Part shown: positions 9,784 to 17,729 of the stretch, in pieces
Position numbering within the stretch: the first letter of the stretch is position 1
How the letters are laid out: each line of letters starts with the position of its first letter
From: Tsukamurella paurometabola
GTDB lineage: Bacteria > Actinomycetota > Actinomycetes > Mycobacteriales > Mycobacteriaceae
Assembly: GCF_900631615.1 (NCBI RefSeq)
Contig: NZ_LR131273.1
Location: forward strand, 4,062,850-4,126,849
Direction: 5' to 3'
Length of the DNA stretch: 64,000 nt
Translations under genes and position numbers: made by a program
The notes under the pieces: model-generated
What the model was told of the DNA's origin: nothing
What the model saw: only the letters and a program-made list of their open reading frames with translations
Databases searched by the model: none

Positions 9784-10287
9784 ATGAACACAGCAACCAC
9801 CGCCGTCATCGCCGTCCTCGCCATCGGCTGGATCTTCTACCGCCAGATGCAGGCCCGCCCACTCAAGGACAAGACCGCCCGCATCGCGCTCGTCCTCGCC
9901 GCCGTCGGCCTGGTCCAGACGGTGCAGTACGTCTCGACCGGCGGGGAGGTGGGCGCCGGCCACGTCGTGGCCGCCATCCTCGGCCTCGCCATCGCCGTCG
10001 CCCTCGCCTACCCGCGGGCGCTCACCACGAAGGTCTTCCCCGGCCCCGATGGTGGCTACCTGCGCCAGGGCACCCCGGCCACCATCGGCCTGTGGATCGT
10101 CGCGATCGCCCTGCACGTCGGCGTCGACGTCCTGGTACCGATCGCGATGGGCGACCACACCGGCCGCGGCTTCGCCGGCGTGACGACGATGCTCTTCATC
10201 GGCGTGACCCTGTTCGCGCAGAACCACTTCCTCCGGCAGCGCGTCGCCGCGCACCGGGCACACCGACCGATGGCACCGGTCGCGTGA
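9784..10287 (+). CDS. small multi-pass membrane protein, unknown function
   Basis: 167 residues with about five hydrophobic segments: 3-19, 34-52, 60-80, 97-117 and 128-146. There are basic loops and a His/Arg-rich cytoplasmic tail (FLRQRVAAHRAHRP). No catalytic motif is seen. GGGAGAG lies 8 nt upstream of the ATG and is a good ribosome-binding site; this decides the start over an in-frame ATG at 9682 inside the opposite gene. It is divergent from the PPOX-fold gene and convergent with the gene at 10335. The layout resembles conserved small integral membrane proteins of Mycobacteriales. Function unknown. Confidence 0.75.
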   Translation: MNTATTAVIAVLAIGWIFYRQMQARPLKDKTARIALVLAAVGLVQTVQYVSTGGEVGAGHVVAAILGLAIAVALAYPRALTTKVFPGPDGGYLRQGTPATIGLWIVAIALHVGVDVLVPIAMGDHTGRGFAGVTTMLFIGVTLFAQNHFLRQRVAAHRAHRPMAPVA

Positions 10288-10334
10288 CGTGGCAGCCGTG
10301 GCGCCGCCGCGTCGTGCACGGCGCGCCCGGGCCG

Positions 10335-10667
10335 TCAGACCGCCTCGAGCGCCTGCCTGAGCTTGTTCAGGAAGGCGTCCTCCCCGAAGCGGTTGATCTT
10401 GAAGAACACCGCCTGGCTCCCGCCGGACGTGATGCCCGTGACGTACAGATCCTCGCCACGCCCGACGAGGGTCACGTTCAGGCTCACCCGATTCGACCCC
10501 GTGTAGCTGTACCGTTCGTACACCCGCACCGCGACCCGCACCCCACCGGCGGTGATGGTGCTCCCGTCCTCGTAGGTGGCGGAGGAGCTTCCGCGGAGGA
10601 TGTGGGCGTCGATCACGTCCAACGCCCGATCGAAGTCGCCCGTAAACGCGTGCTCCAGTTTCGCCAT
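10335..10667 (-). CDS. DUF6054-like small protein
   Basis: 110-residue cytosolic protein. It has the pattern FTGDFDRALDVIDAHIL, VRVAVRVYERYSYTGSNRVS and TGITSGGSQAVFFKINRFGE, which I associate from memory with DUF6054; function is not known for that family. GAGGAGG lies 6 nt before the ATG at 10667 on the minus strand, a near-perfect ribosome-binding site. It rules out the in-frame start at 10688. The protein is beta-rich in the middle with terminal helices. It lies 48 nt downstream of ilvA on the opposite flank of that gene's stop and could be read from its own promoter. Confidence 0.75.
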   Translation of the reverse strand: MAKLEHAFTGDFDRALDVIDAHILRGSSSATYEDGSTITAGGVRVAVRVYERYSYTGSNRVSLNVTLVGRGEDLYVTGITSGGSQAVFFKINRFGEDAFLNKLRQALEAV

Positions 10668-10715
10668 AGCGCACCTCCTCGATGCCATTGTGCATCAGGC
10701 GGGCCGATGGGGTTC

Positions 10716-12050
10716 CTACGTCAGGTAGCGGTACGCCGGAGAGCCGGGCTCCAGGCGCTCGCAGTGCAGCCGCGAGGAATCCATCCGCTCCAGCAGAGCG
10801 CCGAGATCGCCCGCGGTGCCGAGCTCGATGCCGACGAGCGCCTCGCCGGTGTCGCGGTTGTTCCGCTTGACGTACTCGAAGAGCGTGACGTCGTCGTCGG
10901 GTCCCAGCACCTCGTCGAGGAAGCGGCGCAGGGCGCCGGGCTCCTGGGGGAAGGCGACGAGGAAGTAGTGCTTGAGACCCTGGTGCACCAGCGAGCGCTC
11001 GATCACCTCGTTGTAGCGCGACACGTCGTTGTTGCCGCCGGACAGCAGGCACACGACCGTCGCACCGGGCTCGAACCTCAGCTGCGCCAGCGCCGCCACG
11101 GACAGGGCGCCCGCGGGCTCCGCGATGACGCCCTCGTTCTGGTACAGGTCCAGCATTGCGGTACAGATGGCGCCCTCGTCCACCTCGATGATGCCCAGTT
11201 CCCCGGCCGCCACGTCGCGCACCTCGTGCGCGGGCCACACCGCGGCGCCCTCGGACACCGCGACGTCGTAACCGATGGAGCCGATCCTCTTCACCGCGGC
11301 GCCATCGACGAACGGGTCGATGGTCGGCAGGTCGACCGGTGCTCCGGCCTCGATCGCGCGCGCCAGCGACGGTGCGCCCGCGGGCTCGGCGCCGACGATC
11401 GTGGCCGAGGCGGACTGCGACCGCAGGTAGCGGGTGACGCCGGCGAAGCAGCCCGCGCCGCCGACCGGCATGACGGTCACGTCGGGGACGACGCCGCCCA
11501 GCTGCTCGACGAGCTCGACGCCGATGGTGCCCTGGCCCGCGGTCGTGCGCGGGTCGTCGAAGGCGTGCACCCAGGTGGCTCCGGTCGAGGTCACGTCGTC
11601 CTTGGCCGCCGCAGCCGCCGCGTCGTAGGTCTCGCCGGTGGCGATCAGCTCGACGTACCGTCCTCCGTGCGCCCGGATACGATCCCGCTTCTGCTTCGGC
11701 GTGGTCGTCGGCACGTAGATCCGCCCGTGCACCTCCATCGCGCGGCACGCGAACGCGACGCCCTGGGCGTGGTTGCCGGCCGACGCCGCGACCACCCCGG
11801 CCGCCTTCTCCGCCTCGGTGAGCTGCGCCATCAGGTTGTAGGCGCCGCGGATCTTGTACGACCGGACGACCTGCAGGTCCTCTCGCTTGAGGTACACCTT
11901 GGCCCCGGTCAGCGCCGAGAGTCGCTCGCAGTGCTGCAGGGGGCTCACCGACACCACGCCGGCGAGCCGCGCGCGCGCCTCGATGATCGAGTGCACCGTC
12001 AGGTCGGCGGCGGCACTGGACATCGATGACGTAGTAGACATGCCGGTCAT
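10716..12050 (-). CDS. ilvA: threonine ammonia-lyase (threonine dehydratase)
   Basis: PLP enzyme that deaminates L-threonine to 2-oxobutyrate, the entry to isoleucine biosynthesis. It has 444 residues, close to the short mycobacterial IlvA form (about 430). The fold-type II catalytic domain covers about 20-350 with KREDLQVVRSYKIRGAYN (Schiff-base Lys66), the serine/glycine loop SAGNHAQGVAF and the PLP phosphate-binding GGAGCFAG. A single ACT-like regulatory domain follows from about 355 (HYFLVAFPQEPGALRRFLDEVLGPDDDVTLFEYVKRNNRDTG), consistent with isoleucine/valine allostery. The start could be residue 1 or the Met at residue 4. A possible 36-codon reading frame lies just upstream. Confidence 0.93.
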   Translation of the reverse strand: MTGMSTTSSMSSAAADLTVHSIIEARARLAGVVSVSPLQHCERLSALTGAKVYLKREDLQVVRSYKIRGAYNLMAQLTEAEKAAGVVAASAGNHAQGVAFACRAMEVHGRIYVPTTTPKQKRDRIRAHGGRYVELIATGETYDAAAAAAKDDVTSTGATWVHAFDDPRTTAGQGTIGVELVEQLGGVVPDVTVMPVGGAGCFAGVTRYLRSQSASATIVGAEPAGAPSLARAIEAGAPVDLPTIDPFVDGAAVKRIGSIGYDVAVSEGAAVWPAHEVRDVAAGELGIIEVDEGAICTAMLDLYQNEGVIAEPAGALSVAALAQLRFEPGATVVCLLSGGNNDVSRYNEVIERSLVHQGLKHYFLVAFPQEPGALRRFLDEVLGPDDDVTLFEYVKRNNRDTGEALVGIELGTAGDLGALLERMDSSRLHCERLEPGSPAYRYLT

Positions 12051-12075
12051 TTTCCCACTCGCACCGGGTGCCGTC

Positions 12076-12186
12076 TCAACCCGCCCATGGTCGCGCCGCC
12101 GGTGGCCCGCCCGTCGCCCGCCGTCGGCCGCGGACGGAGTGCACCGCGACGACGGCGAGCACGATCAGCACCACGGTCACGCGCAT
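12076..12186 (-). CDS. possible 36-residue single-pass membrane peptide
   Basis: Reading minus from the ATG at 12186 gives MRVTVVLIVLAVVAVHSVRG, then a basic Arg-rich segment and a Pro/Ala tail ending at a TGA at 12078-12076. One hydrophobic helix (residues 3-16) followed by RGRRR is the classical topology of a short type-I-like or anchored peptide. It lies in the 160-nt gap between ilvA (25 nt downstream) and the divergent histidine kinase. The ribosome-binding site is weak. It could be chance in GC-rich DNA, where Val/Ala/Leu codons dominate, so confidence is low to moderate. Confidence 0.3.
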   Translation of the reverse strand: MRVTVVLIVLAVVAVHSVRGRRRATGGPPAARPWAG

Positions 12187-12211
12187 GCCGCCACTCTGCC
12201 ATCATTGCCAC

Positions 12212-13300
12212 GTGTTCGACGGTGACCGCATGCGCTTCGGGTTCGCCGCCTCGGTCGTCGGCTTGGCCCTCGCGGCGTTCACGCTGCGCTGGGACGAGCA
12301 CCTGCCGTTCGCGCCGATCCTGTACGCGGTGCAGTGCCTCGTGGTGGCGTCACGGGCGCTCCCGGCGAGCCGCCTTCCCGAACGTGGGTGGATCGCCGTG
12401 GAGGCGGTCGGGGCCGTGACGGGCGGCGTGCTCTTCGCGCTGCAACCGAACCCCGGGACGGGCATCCTGCTCTACGTCTCCGCGGTCTACTACGGCGTCC
12501 GGTTCCCGCAGCGGGTTTCCATCCCCCTCGGTGTCCTTCTCGGCGGCACGGTCGCGCTCGGCCTCGGGCTCCAGCGCTCGGGGGACTTCTGGATCGGCCT
12601 GACGATCGCGATCTCCGTCTGGGCGGGGATAGCGCGACGGACCCGGCGTGAGCGCACGCGGGCCCTCGAGCAACTGGTGGAACAGACCACGCTGACCGCG
12701 GAGTCCGAGGCGCGCAGCAGCGCCCTGGCCGAGCGCGCCCGGATCGCGCGGGACCTGCACGACGTCCTCGCCCACACCCTCTCCGGCGCGGGGATGCAGC
12801 TCGAGCTCGCGGACGCCCTTCTGGAGGCGAACCGGCCCGACGACGCCCGCGCCGCCGTTCAGCGCGCCCGCGGCGCCATTGCGGACGGGGTCATCGAGGC
12901 GCGTGGGGTCGTGCACGCACTGCGGGAGGACACCGTCGACCTGCCCGCCGCCCTCGCCGCGCTCGCGGACGGGCCCGACGTGACCGTGCGGACGCTGCCC
13001 GTCGAACTGTCGGACGCGCAGGCGCGCGCGATCCTGCGGGTCGCGCAGGAGGCGATCACGAACGCCCGGCGGTACGCCGCGGGCGCCCCCGTGACGGCCC
13101 GCCTCGCCCCCGTGCCCGACGGTGCCGAGCTCGCCGTGGTGAACGGCCCGGGCACGGCGAGCGGCGTGCCCGGTTCCGGAATGGGCCTCATCGGCATGCG
13201 CGAGCGCGCGGCCGAGGTCGGCGGCACAGTGCACGCCGGTCCGAACGGCGACGGTGGCTGGACCGTGCGCCTCACCATCCCGACGAAGGAGGACGCGTGA
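12212..13300 (+). CDS. NarL-type sensor histidine kinase
   Basis: About 362 residues. The N-terminal region (5-145) has five or six hydrophobic segments and no large extracellular domain, suggesting a sensor that reads the membrane or an in-membrane signal. A short coiled-coil (150-185) leads to the HisKA_3 dimerisation domain with ERARIARDLHDVLAHTLSGA, whose first His is the expected phosphorylation site. The HATPase domain shows AQEAITNARRYA (N box) and GSGMGLIGMRERA (G box). The start is the GTG at 12212 or the ATG at 12230; no ribosome-binding site decides. The stop overlaps the regulator's GTG, so the pair is translationally coupled. The signal sensed is unknown. Confidence 0.9.
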   Translation: MFDGDRMRFGFAASVVGLALAAFTLRWDEHLPFAPILYAVQCLVVASRALPASRLPERGWIAVEAVGAVTGGVLFALQPNPGTGILLYVSAVYYGVRFPQRVSIPLGVLLGGTVALGLGLQRSGDFWIGLTIAISVWAGIARRTRRERTRALEQLVEQTTLTAESEARSSALAERARIARDLHDVLAHTLSGAGMQLELADALLEANRPDDARAAVQRARGAIADGVIEARGVVHALREDTVDLPAALAALADGPDVTVRTLPVELSDAQARAILRVAQEAITNARRYAAGAPVTARLAPVPDGAELAVVNGPGTASGVPGSGMGLIGMRERAAEVGGTVHAGPNGDGGWTVRLTIPTKEDA

Positions 13301-13977
13301 ACGAGGTGCGTGTGGTCGTGGCCGACGATCAGGCGGCGGTGCGCGACGCGCTCGCCGCGATGCTCGACCTGGCACCCGGGATCTCGGTGGTCGGAGCCGC
13401 CGCCGACGGCGTCGAGGCCGTCGCCCTGGTGCGGGAGCATCACCCCGACGTCCTGCTCACCGACCTGCGGATGCCGAACCTCGACGGTGCCGGTGCCACC
13501 GAGCGCGTGCTGACGGACGCCCCCGAGACCGCGGTCGTACTGCTCACCACCTTCGACGACGAGGAGTCGATCCTCCGCGGCCTGCAGGCGGGCGCCCGCG
13601 GCTACCTCACCAAGAACGCGGGGCGTGCCGAGATCGCGGCGGCCATCATGGCGGCCGCCGCGGGGCAGTCCGTGCTGGACCCCCACGTGCAGCAGCGCCT
13701 GCTCGCCTCGGCGACCGGGACCTCCGGGTCCCGGCGGGCACCGTCGGCGCCGCCCGCCGTCCCGCCCTCCGACCTGACGCCCCGGGAGACGGAGGTGCTG
13801 CGGCTGATCGCCGACGGCCTCACCAATCGCGACATCGCCGCGCGCCTGTTCGTGAGCGAGTCGACGGTGAAGACGCACATCAACAACCTGTTCGCGAAGG
13901 CGCAGCTCCGGGACCGCGCGCACGCCGTCCGATACGCCTTCGATTCCGGGATCGCCGCATCCGGTCAGGGCGATTGA
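13297..13977 (+). CDS. NarL/FixJ-family response regulator
   Basis: 226 residues. The receiver domain (1-118) has the acidic pair Asp10/Asp11, the phospho-acceptor Asp56 (DVLLTDLRMPN), the switch Thr in LLTTFDD and conserved Lys106 (GYLTKNA). A Pro/Ala/Ser-rich linker (about 140-158) leads to a LuxR/GerE helix-turn-helix (LTPRETEVLRLIADGLTNRDIAARLFVSESTVKTHINN). Its GTG start overlaps the kinase stop by 4 nt, so the kinase above is its partner. The next genes (ABC importer) begin 43 nt later on the same strand and are plausible targets or co-transcribed genes, but no operator is evident. Confidence 0.92.
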   Translation: MNEVRVVVADDQAAVRDALAAMLDLAPGISVVGAAADGVEAVALVREHHPDVLLTDLRMPNLDGAGATERVLTDAPETAVVLLTTFDDEESILRGLQAGARGYLTKNAGRAEIAAAIMAAAAGQSVLDPHVQQRLLASATGTSGSRRAPSAPPAVPPSDLTPRETEVLRLIADGLTNRDIAARLFVSESTVKTHINNLFAKAQLRDRAHAVRYAFDSGIAASGQGD

Positions 13978-14005
13978 AAACCTTCTCCTCTGCGCGCCAA
14001 CGACT

Positions 14006-14011
14006 TACGGT
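14006..14011 (+). promoter_or_regulatory. candidate -10 element of the ABC importer operon
   Basis: TACGGT, a TANNNT match, sits 8 nt before the ATG at 14020 in the 42-nt gap after the response regulator, with no ribosome-binding site between. No convincing -35 is seen at 16-18 nt. Tentative. Confidence 0.3.
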
Positions 14012-14019
14012 CGGACATC

Positions 14020-14994
14020 ATGGCGACAACGATCCTCTCCCCGTCGCGGCCCGCGCAGGGCCCGCAGGCGGGCACCCCGACGGCACCGGTGCACCTGGTG
14101 CCGCGCCGCCGCCCCGCGCGCTGGCTGGCCGCCGCCGTGGTGGCGGTTCTCGGCGCGATGCTGCTGCACACCCTGTTCACCAATGAGCGCTTCGAGTGGC
14201 CCACGGTCGCCCACTACTTCACACAGCAGGCCGTCCTCAGGGGCCTCTGGCTCACGCTGTGGCTCACGGCGGTCACCTTCGCCGCCGGTTTCGCGCTCGG
14301 GATCGGGCTCGCGGCGATGCGGCTGTGGGGCGGGTCCGTGCTCCGGACGGTGTCGTTCGTGTTCGTCTGGCTGGTGCGGTCGGTCCCGCCGCTGGTGCTG
14401 CTGCTCTTCTGGTTCCAGCTCGCGTCGCTGTACCCGCGGCTGTCGCTGGGGATCCCGTTCGGCCCCGAGTTCGTCACGTTCGACACCACGCACCTCATCA
14501 GCGGGCTGGTCGCGGCGTTCATCGCGCTGACCATCGACGTCGCCGCGTTCGCCGCGGAGATCGTCCGCGGCGGGCTGGTGTCCGTGGACCCGGGCCAGAC
14601 GGAGGCCGCGCGATCGCTGGGCCTGAGCCCGCGCCGCATCTTCCGCCGGATCGTCCTCCCCCAGGCGATGCCCGCCATCATCCCCGCCTCCGGCAACCTG
14701 CTCATCGGACTCCTGAAGTCGACGTCGCTGGTCAGCGTCATCGCGGTGACCGACCTGCTGTACTCGGTGCAGCTGGTCTACAACCAGAACTTCAAGGTGA
14801 TGCCGCTGCTGTTGGTCGCGACCATCTGGTACGTCGTGATCACGTCCGTGCTGGCAGTGGGCCAGTACTTCGTGGAGCGCCGCTTCAACCGGGGACGACG
14901 GGACGCCCGCCCGTTCCGCGAGATCCTCGCCGACGCCGCACGACTGCGCCCCCGCCTCCCCCGCGCCACCCACGCGGCGGGAGACCGCGGATGA
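14020..14994 (+). CDS. amino-acid-type ABC transporter permease (HisM/GlnP family)
   Basis: 324-residue inner-membrane permease of the polar-amino-acid uptake family. A 33-residue cytoplasmic N-terminus precedes a first helix (36-52). Five further helices follow, with the family signature [67 protein letters not shown] (the EAA loop that docks on the ATPase) and [17 protein letters not shown]. It is longer than minimal GlnP because of the N-terminal extension and an Arg-rich C-terminus. The ATPase gene overlaps its stop (ATGA). The solute-binding lipoprotein and an LLM monooxygenase follow, so substrate import and oxidation appear coupled. Confidence 0.92.
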   Translation: MATTILSPSRPAQGPQAGTPTAPVHLVPRRRPARWLAAAVVAVLGAMLLHTLFTNERFEWPTVAHYFTQQAVLRGLWLTLWLTAVTFAAGFALGIGLAAMRLWGGSVLRTVSFVFVWLVRSVPPLVLLLFWFQLASLYPRLSLGIPFGPEFVTFDTTHLISGLVAAFIALTIDVAAFAAEIVRGGLVSVDPGQTEAARSLGLSPRRIFRRIVLPQAMPAIIPASGNLLIGLLKSTSLVSVIAVTDLLYSVQLVYNQNFKVMPLLLVATIWYVVITSVLAVGQYFVERRFNRGRRDARPFREILADAARLRPRLPRATHAAGDRG

Positions 14995-15761
14995 GCGCGA
15001 TCGAGGTCCGCGGGCTGCGGAAGTCCTTCGGCGGCACCGAAGTGTTGCGCGGCGTCGACCTGGACGTGGCCGAGGGCGAGGTCGCCATCGTCCTCGGCCC
15101 CTCGGGGTCGGGGAAGTCGACACTGCTGCGCTGCATCAATCACATGGAGCGGCCCGACGACGGATACGTCCGGGTGAACGGCGACCTGATCGGCTACCGC
15201 GAGAGCGGACGTCGCGGCGACGCGGCCGTGCTGCGCGAGCTGCACCCCCGCGACGTGGCTCGGCAACGCCGCCGCATCGGGATGGTGTTCCAGCAGTTCA
15301 ACCTCTTCCCGCACTTCACGGTCCTCGAGAACCTCACCGAGGGGCAGCTCGCCACCGGCGTCTCCCCCGCGGAGGCGGCCGAGCGAGGGCGCGAGCTCCT
15401 CGCCCGCGTCGGCCTCGCCGGCCGCGAGAAGGCGTACCCGTCGCAGCTCTCGGGAGGCCAGCAGCAGCGCGTGGCGATCGCCCGCACCCTGGCCATGCAG
15501 CCCGACGTCGTGCTCTTCGACGAGCCCACCTCGGCCCTGGACCCGGAGCTGGTGGGCGAGGTGCTGGCCGTGATCCGCGATCTCGCCGAGTCGGGCATGA
15601 CCCTCGTCGTCGTGACCCACGAGATCGGCTTCGCCCGCGACGTCGCCGACACCGTGATCTTCATGGACGACGGCCGCATCGTCGAGACCGGCGGGCCCGC
15701 GGCGATCTTCGCCGACGCCGAACACCCCCGCACCCGCGAATTCCTCGCGGCCGTGCGCTGA
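14991..15761 (+). CDS. amino-acid-type ABC transporter ATP-binding protein
   Basis: 256-residue ABC ATPase of the GlnQ/HisP family that powers the adjacent permease at the cytosolic face. Walker A is GPSGSGKST, the Q-loop is [11 protein letters not shown], the signature is [17 protein letters not shown], Walker B is [14 protein letters not shown], and the switch is [10 protein letters not shown] 20-residue insertion after the first strands ([23 protein letters not shown]) is slightly longer than in GlnQ. The ATG overlaps the permease stop by 4 nt. The solute-binding lipoprotein starts 31 nt downstream. Confidence 0.95.
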   Translation: MSAIEVRGLRKSFGGTEVLRGVDLDVAEGEVAIVLGPSGSGKSTLLRCINHMERPDDGYVRVNGDLIGYRESGRRGDAAVLRELHPRDVARQRRRIGMVFQQFNLFPHFTVLENLTEGQLATGVSPAEAAERGRELLARVGLAGREKAYPSQLSGGQQQRVAIARTLAMQPDVVLFDEPTSALDPELVGEVLAVIRDLAESGMTLVVVTHEIGFARDVADTVIFMDDGRIVETGGPAAIFADAEHPRTREFLAAVR

Positions 15762-15792
15762 TCCCCCGCTAGACCGAGTCCGAGGAGACCCC

Positions 15793-16710
15793 ATGCGCAG
15801 CCGCGCCCTGTTCGCCCTGCCCCTGCTCGCCGCCGCCACCGTCCTCACGGCGTGCGGCGGATCGTCCGATCCCGCGGCGGAGAGCTCCGGCTACCCGATT
15901 CCGACGCAGGACGTGGTGTCCTCCGTCGCCGTGGATCCGGCCGCCCAGGCCCTCCTGCCGGCGGGTACGAAGGAACTGACGCTGGGACTCACCCGGCAGC
16001 CCGGCATCAACAACCTGCCGCACGGCGGAGAGGTCCCCGACGGGAACCCGGTCGGCCTGGACGTGGACCTGCGCAACGCCGTCGCGAAGGCCCTCGGCGT
16101 CACCTGGAAGCAGGAGATCGGGACGTTCTCCACGATCATCCCGGGTGTCCAGAACGGCCGGTACCAGGTGGGCCAGGGCAACTTCGGCGTCACCAGGCCG
16201 CGCCTCGAAGTGGTCGACTTCGCGACCTACCTCAACGACGGACAGTCCTTCGTCGGCTCGTCGAAGTCCGGCCTCACGAGTGTGAAGACGCTGGAGGACC
16301 TGTGCGGCAAGAAGATCGTCACCGGCTCCGGCACCACCTTCCAGCAGATCCTGGAGAAGGGCGTGCAGCAGTGCACATCGAAGGGCAAGCCCGCCTACAC
16401 CGTCCAGTACCTCGACGACCAGGGCGCCGTCATCCTCAGCCTGCAGAACAACAAGGTCGACGCGTACTTCGGCCCGACGCTCTCCCTGCGGTACCTGGTG
16501 GACAAGGTGCCCGGGACGACGTTCCTCGGCGAGTACTCCACCACCGTGGTCGGTTTCGTGACGGCCAAGGGGTCCCCGATCGCGCCGGCGATCTCGCAGG
16601 CGATCAACACGCTCATCGCCCGCGGCGAGTACCAGAAGCTGTTCGAGAAGTGGAAGGTCCCGACGTCGGCCCTGCCGAAGTCCGAGATCAACCCGGCCGC
16701 GGGGTTCTGA
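15793..16710 (+). CDS. solute-binding lipoprotein (SBP_bac_3 family) of the ABC importer
   Basis: 305 residues. It starts with a lipoprotein signal, MRSRALFALPLLAAATVLTA followed by Cys21, the residue expected to be lipidated and anchored to the outer face of the membrane. The mature protein has the SBP_bac_3 pattern: KELTLGLTRQPGINNLPHGG, GLDVDLRNAVAKALG, RPRLEVVDFATYLNDGQSFVG, LEDLCGKKIVTGSGTTFQQIL and VDAYFGPTLSLRYLVDKVPG. This family usually binds amino acids or small amino-acid derivatives. An LLM monooxygenase begins 3 nt downstream, hinting that the ligand is oxidised after uptake. Confidence 0.92.
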   Translation: MRSRALFALPLLAAATVLTACGGSSDPAAESSGYPIPTQDVVSSVAVDPAAQALLPAGTKELTLGLTRQPGINNLPHGGEVPDGNPVGLDVDLRNAVAKALGVTWKQEIGTFSTIIPGVQNGRYQVGQGNFGVTRPRLEVVDFATYLNDGQSFVGSSKSGLTSVKTLEDLCGKKIVTGSGTTFQQILEKGVQQCTSKGKPAYTVQYLDDQGAVILSLQNNKVDAYFGPTLSLRYLVDKVPGTTFLGEYSTTVVGFVTAKGSPIAPAISQAINTLIARGEYQKLFEKWKVPTSALPKSEINPAAGF

Positions 16711-16713
16711 CCG

Positions 16714-17724
16714 GTGACGATCGAATCGCTCGCCTTTCTCACCCCCGGCAACTACCTCGATGACGATCCGGCGGGAGGGCTCGAGGACACGCTGCGGCTC
16801 ATCGCGTTCGGCGAGGGCCTGGGCTACCGCGGCGCCTGGGTGCGCCAGCGCCACCTGGAGCACGGCATCTCGTCGGCGGCGGTCTTCCTCGGGGCGGCGT
16901 CGCAGCGGACCTCCACGATCGAGCTGGGCACCGCCGTCATCCCGATCGGCTACGAGAACCCCTTCCGCCTGGCTGAGGACCTCTCCCTCGCGGACGCCCT
17001 CTCGGGCGGGCGGATCCAGGCCGGCTTCTCCACCGGCATGCCGCACGCGGACCTGCTCGCGGACGTGGTCTTCGAGGGCGACTGGCGCGCGTACGAACTC
17101 GGTCACGCGCGGGTGGCGCGCACGGTCGAGCACCTGCGGGGCGCGTACCTCGGCGACGAGGACGCGCGGATCGAGTCCCCCGGCACCGTGCAGCGCCCCC
17201 GCCTGCAGCCCCACACCCCCGGCCTCGCCGACCGCTCCTGGTACGGCGGAACGTCGCTCGGCTCATCCCGGTGGACCGGCGAGGCCGGCCTGCACCTGCT
17301 GACCGGCAACATCGTCTCGGCCGCCGGGATCGAGTCCGACGACTTCGGCACGGTCCAGGCCACCCTCATCGACGCCTACCGCGCCGCGGGCGGGACCGGC
17401 AGGCGGGTCGCCGTCGGGCGCGTGATCGTGCCGACGGACAGCGCCGACCGGGCCACCGTCGCGCGGTACCGCGAGTACGCACGGTCGCGCCACGACCGCA
17501 CGCTGAGGTCGCACGGCGAGAGGCGCACGCTGTTCGCGGAGGACCTCGTGGGGCCGATCGCGGAGATCGCCGAACGGCTCGCCGCCGATCCCGCGTTCAC
17601 TCCGGAGTCCGGGCCGATCACCGAGTTCCGGCTCGAGCTGCCGTACGAGTTCGACGTCCGCGACTACGAGCAGATCCTCACCGACGCGCGCGGGCTGCTG
17701 CCCGCGCTCTCGTCGGCGGCCTAG
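16714..17724 (+). CDS. LLM class flavin-dependent monooxygenase linked to the ABC importer
   Basis: 336-residue luciferase-fold monooxygenase. Its GTG start is 3 nt after the stop of the solute-binding lipoprotein, so it is the fourth gene of the importer operon. Typical features are LGYRGAWVRQRHLEHGISSAAVFLGAASQRT (14-residue strand-loop-helix after the first barrel strand), TIELGTAVIPIGYENPFRLAEDLSLADALSGGRIQAGFSTG and a C-terminal FRLELPYEFDVRDYEQILTD. No flavin reductase is encoded nearby. By analogy with Bacillus ytm/ytn-type sulfur clusters, where an amino-acid-type importer is paired with an LLM monooxygenase, the substrate may be a thioether or S-modified cysteine; this is inference. 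It is convergent with the acyl-CoA synthetase, 5 nt apart. Confidence 0.88.
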   Translation: MTIESLAFLTPGNYLDDDPAGGLEDTLRLIAFGEGLGYRGAWVRQRHLEHGISSAAVFLGAASQRTSTIELGTAVIPIGYENPFRLAEDLSLADALSGGRIQAGFSTGMPHADLLADVVFEGDWRAYELGHARVARTVEHLRGAYLGDEDARIESPGTVQRPRLQPHTPGLADRSWYGGTSLGSSRWTGEAGLHLLTGNIVSAAGIESDDFGTVQATLIDAYRAAGGTGRRVAVGRVIVPTDSADRATVARYREYARSRHDRTLRSHGERRTLFAEDLVGPIAEIAERLAADPAFTPESGPITEFRLELPYEFDVRDYEQILTDARGLLPALSSAA

Positions 17725-17729
17725 GTGGG

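Noticed and set aside
10288-10334. Terminator between the membrane protein and the DUF6054-like gene
   Set aside because: GC-rich stretch without a stem longer than 5 bp.
9241-11748. An 835-codon open frame on minus across several genes
   Set aside because: Overlaps PPOX-fold, DUF6054-like and ilvA genes in another frame; the translation has no domain and extreme Arg bias.
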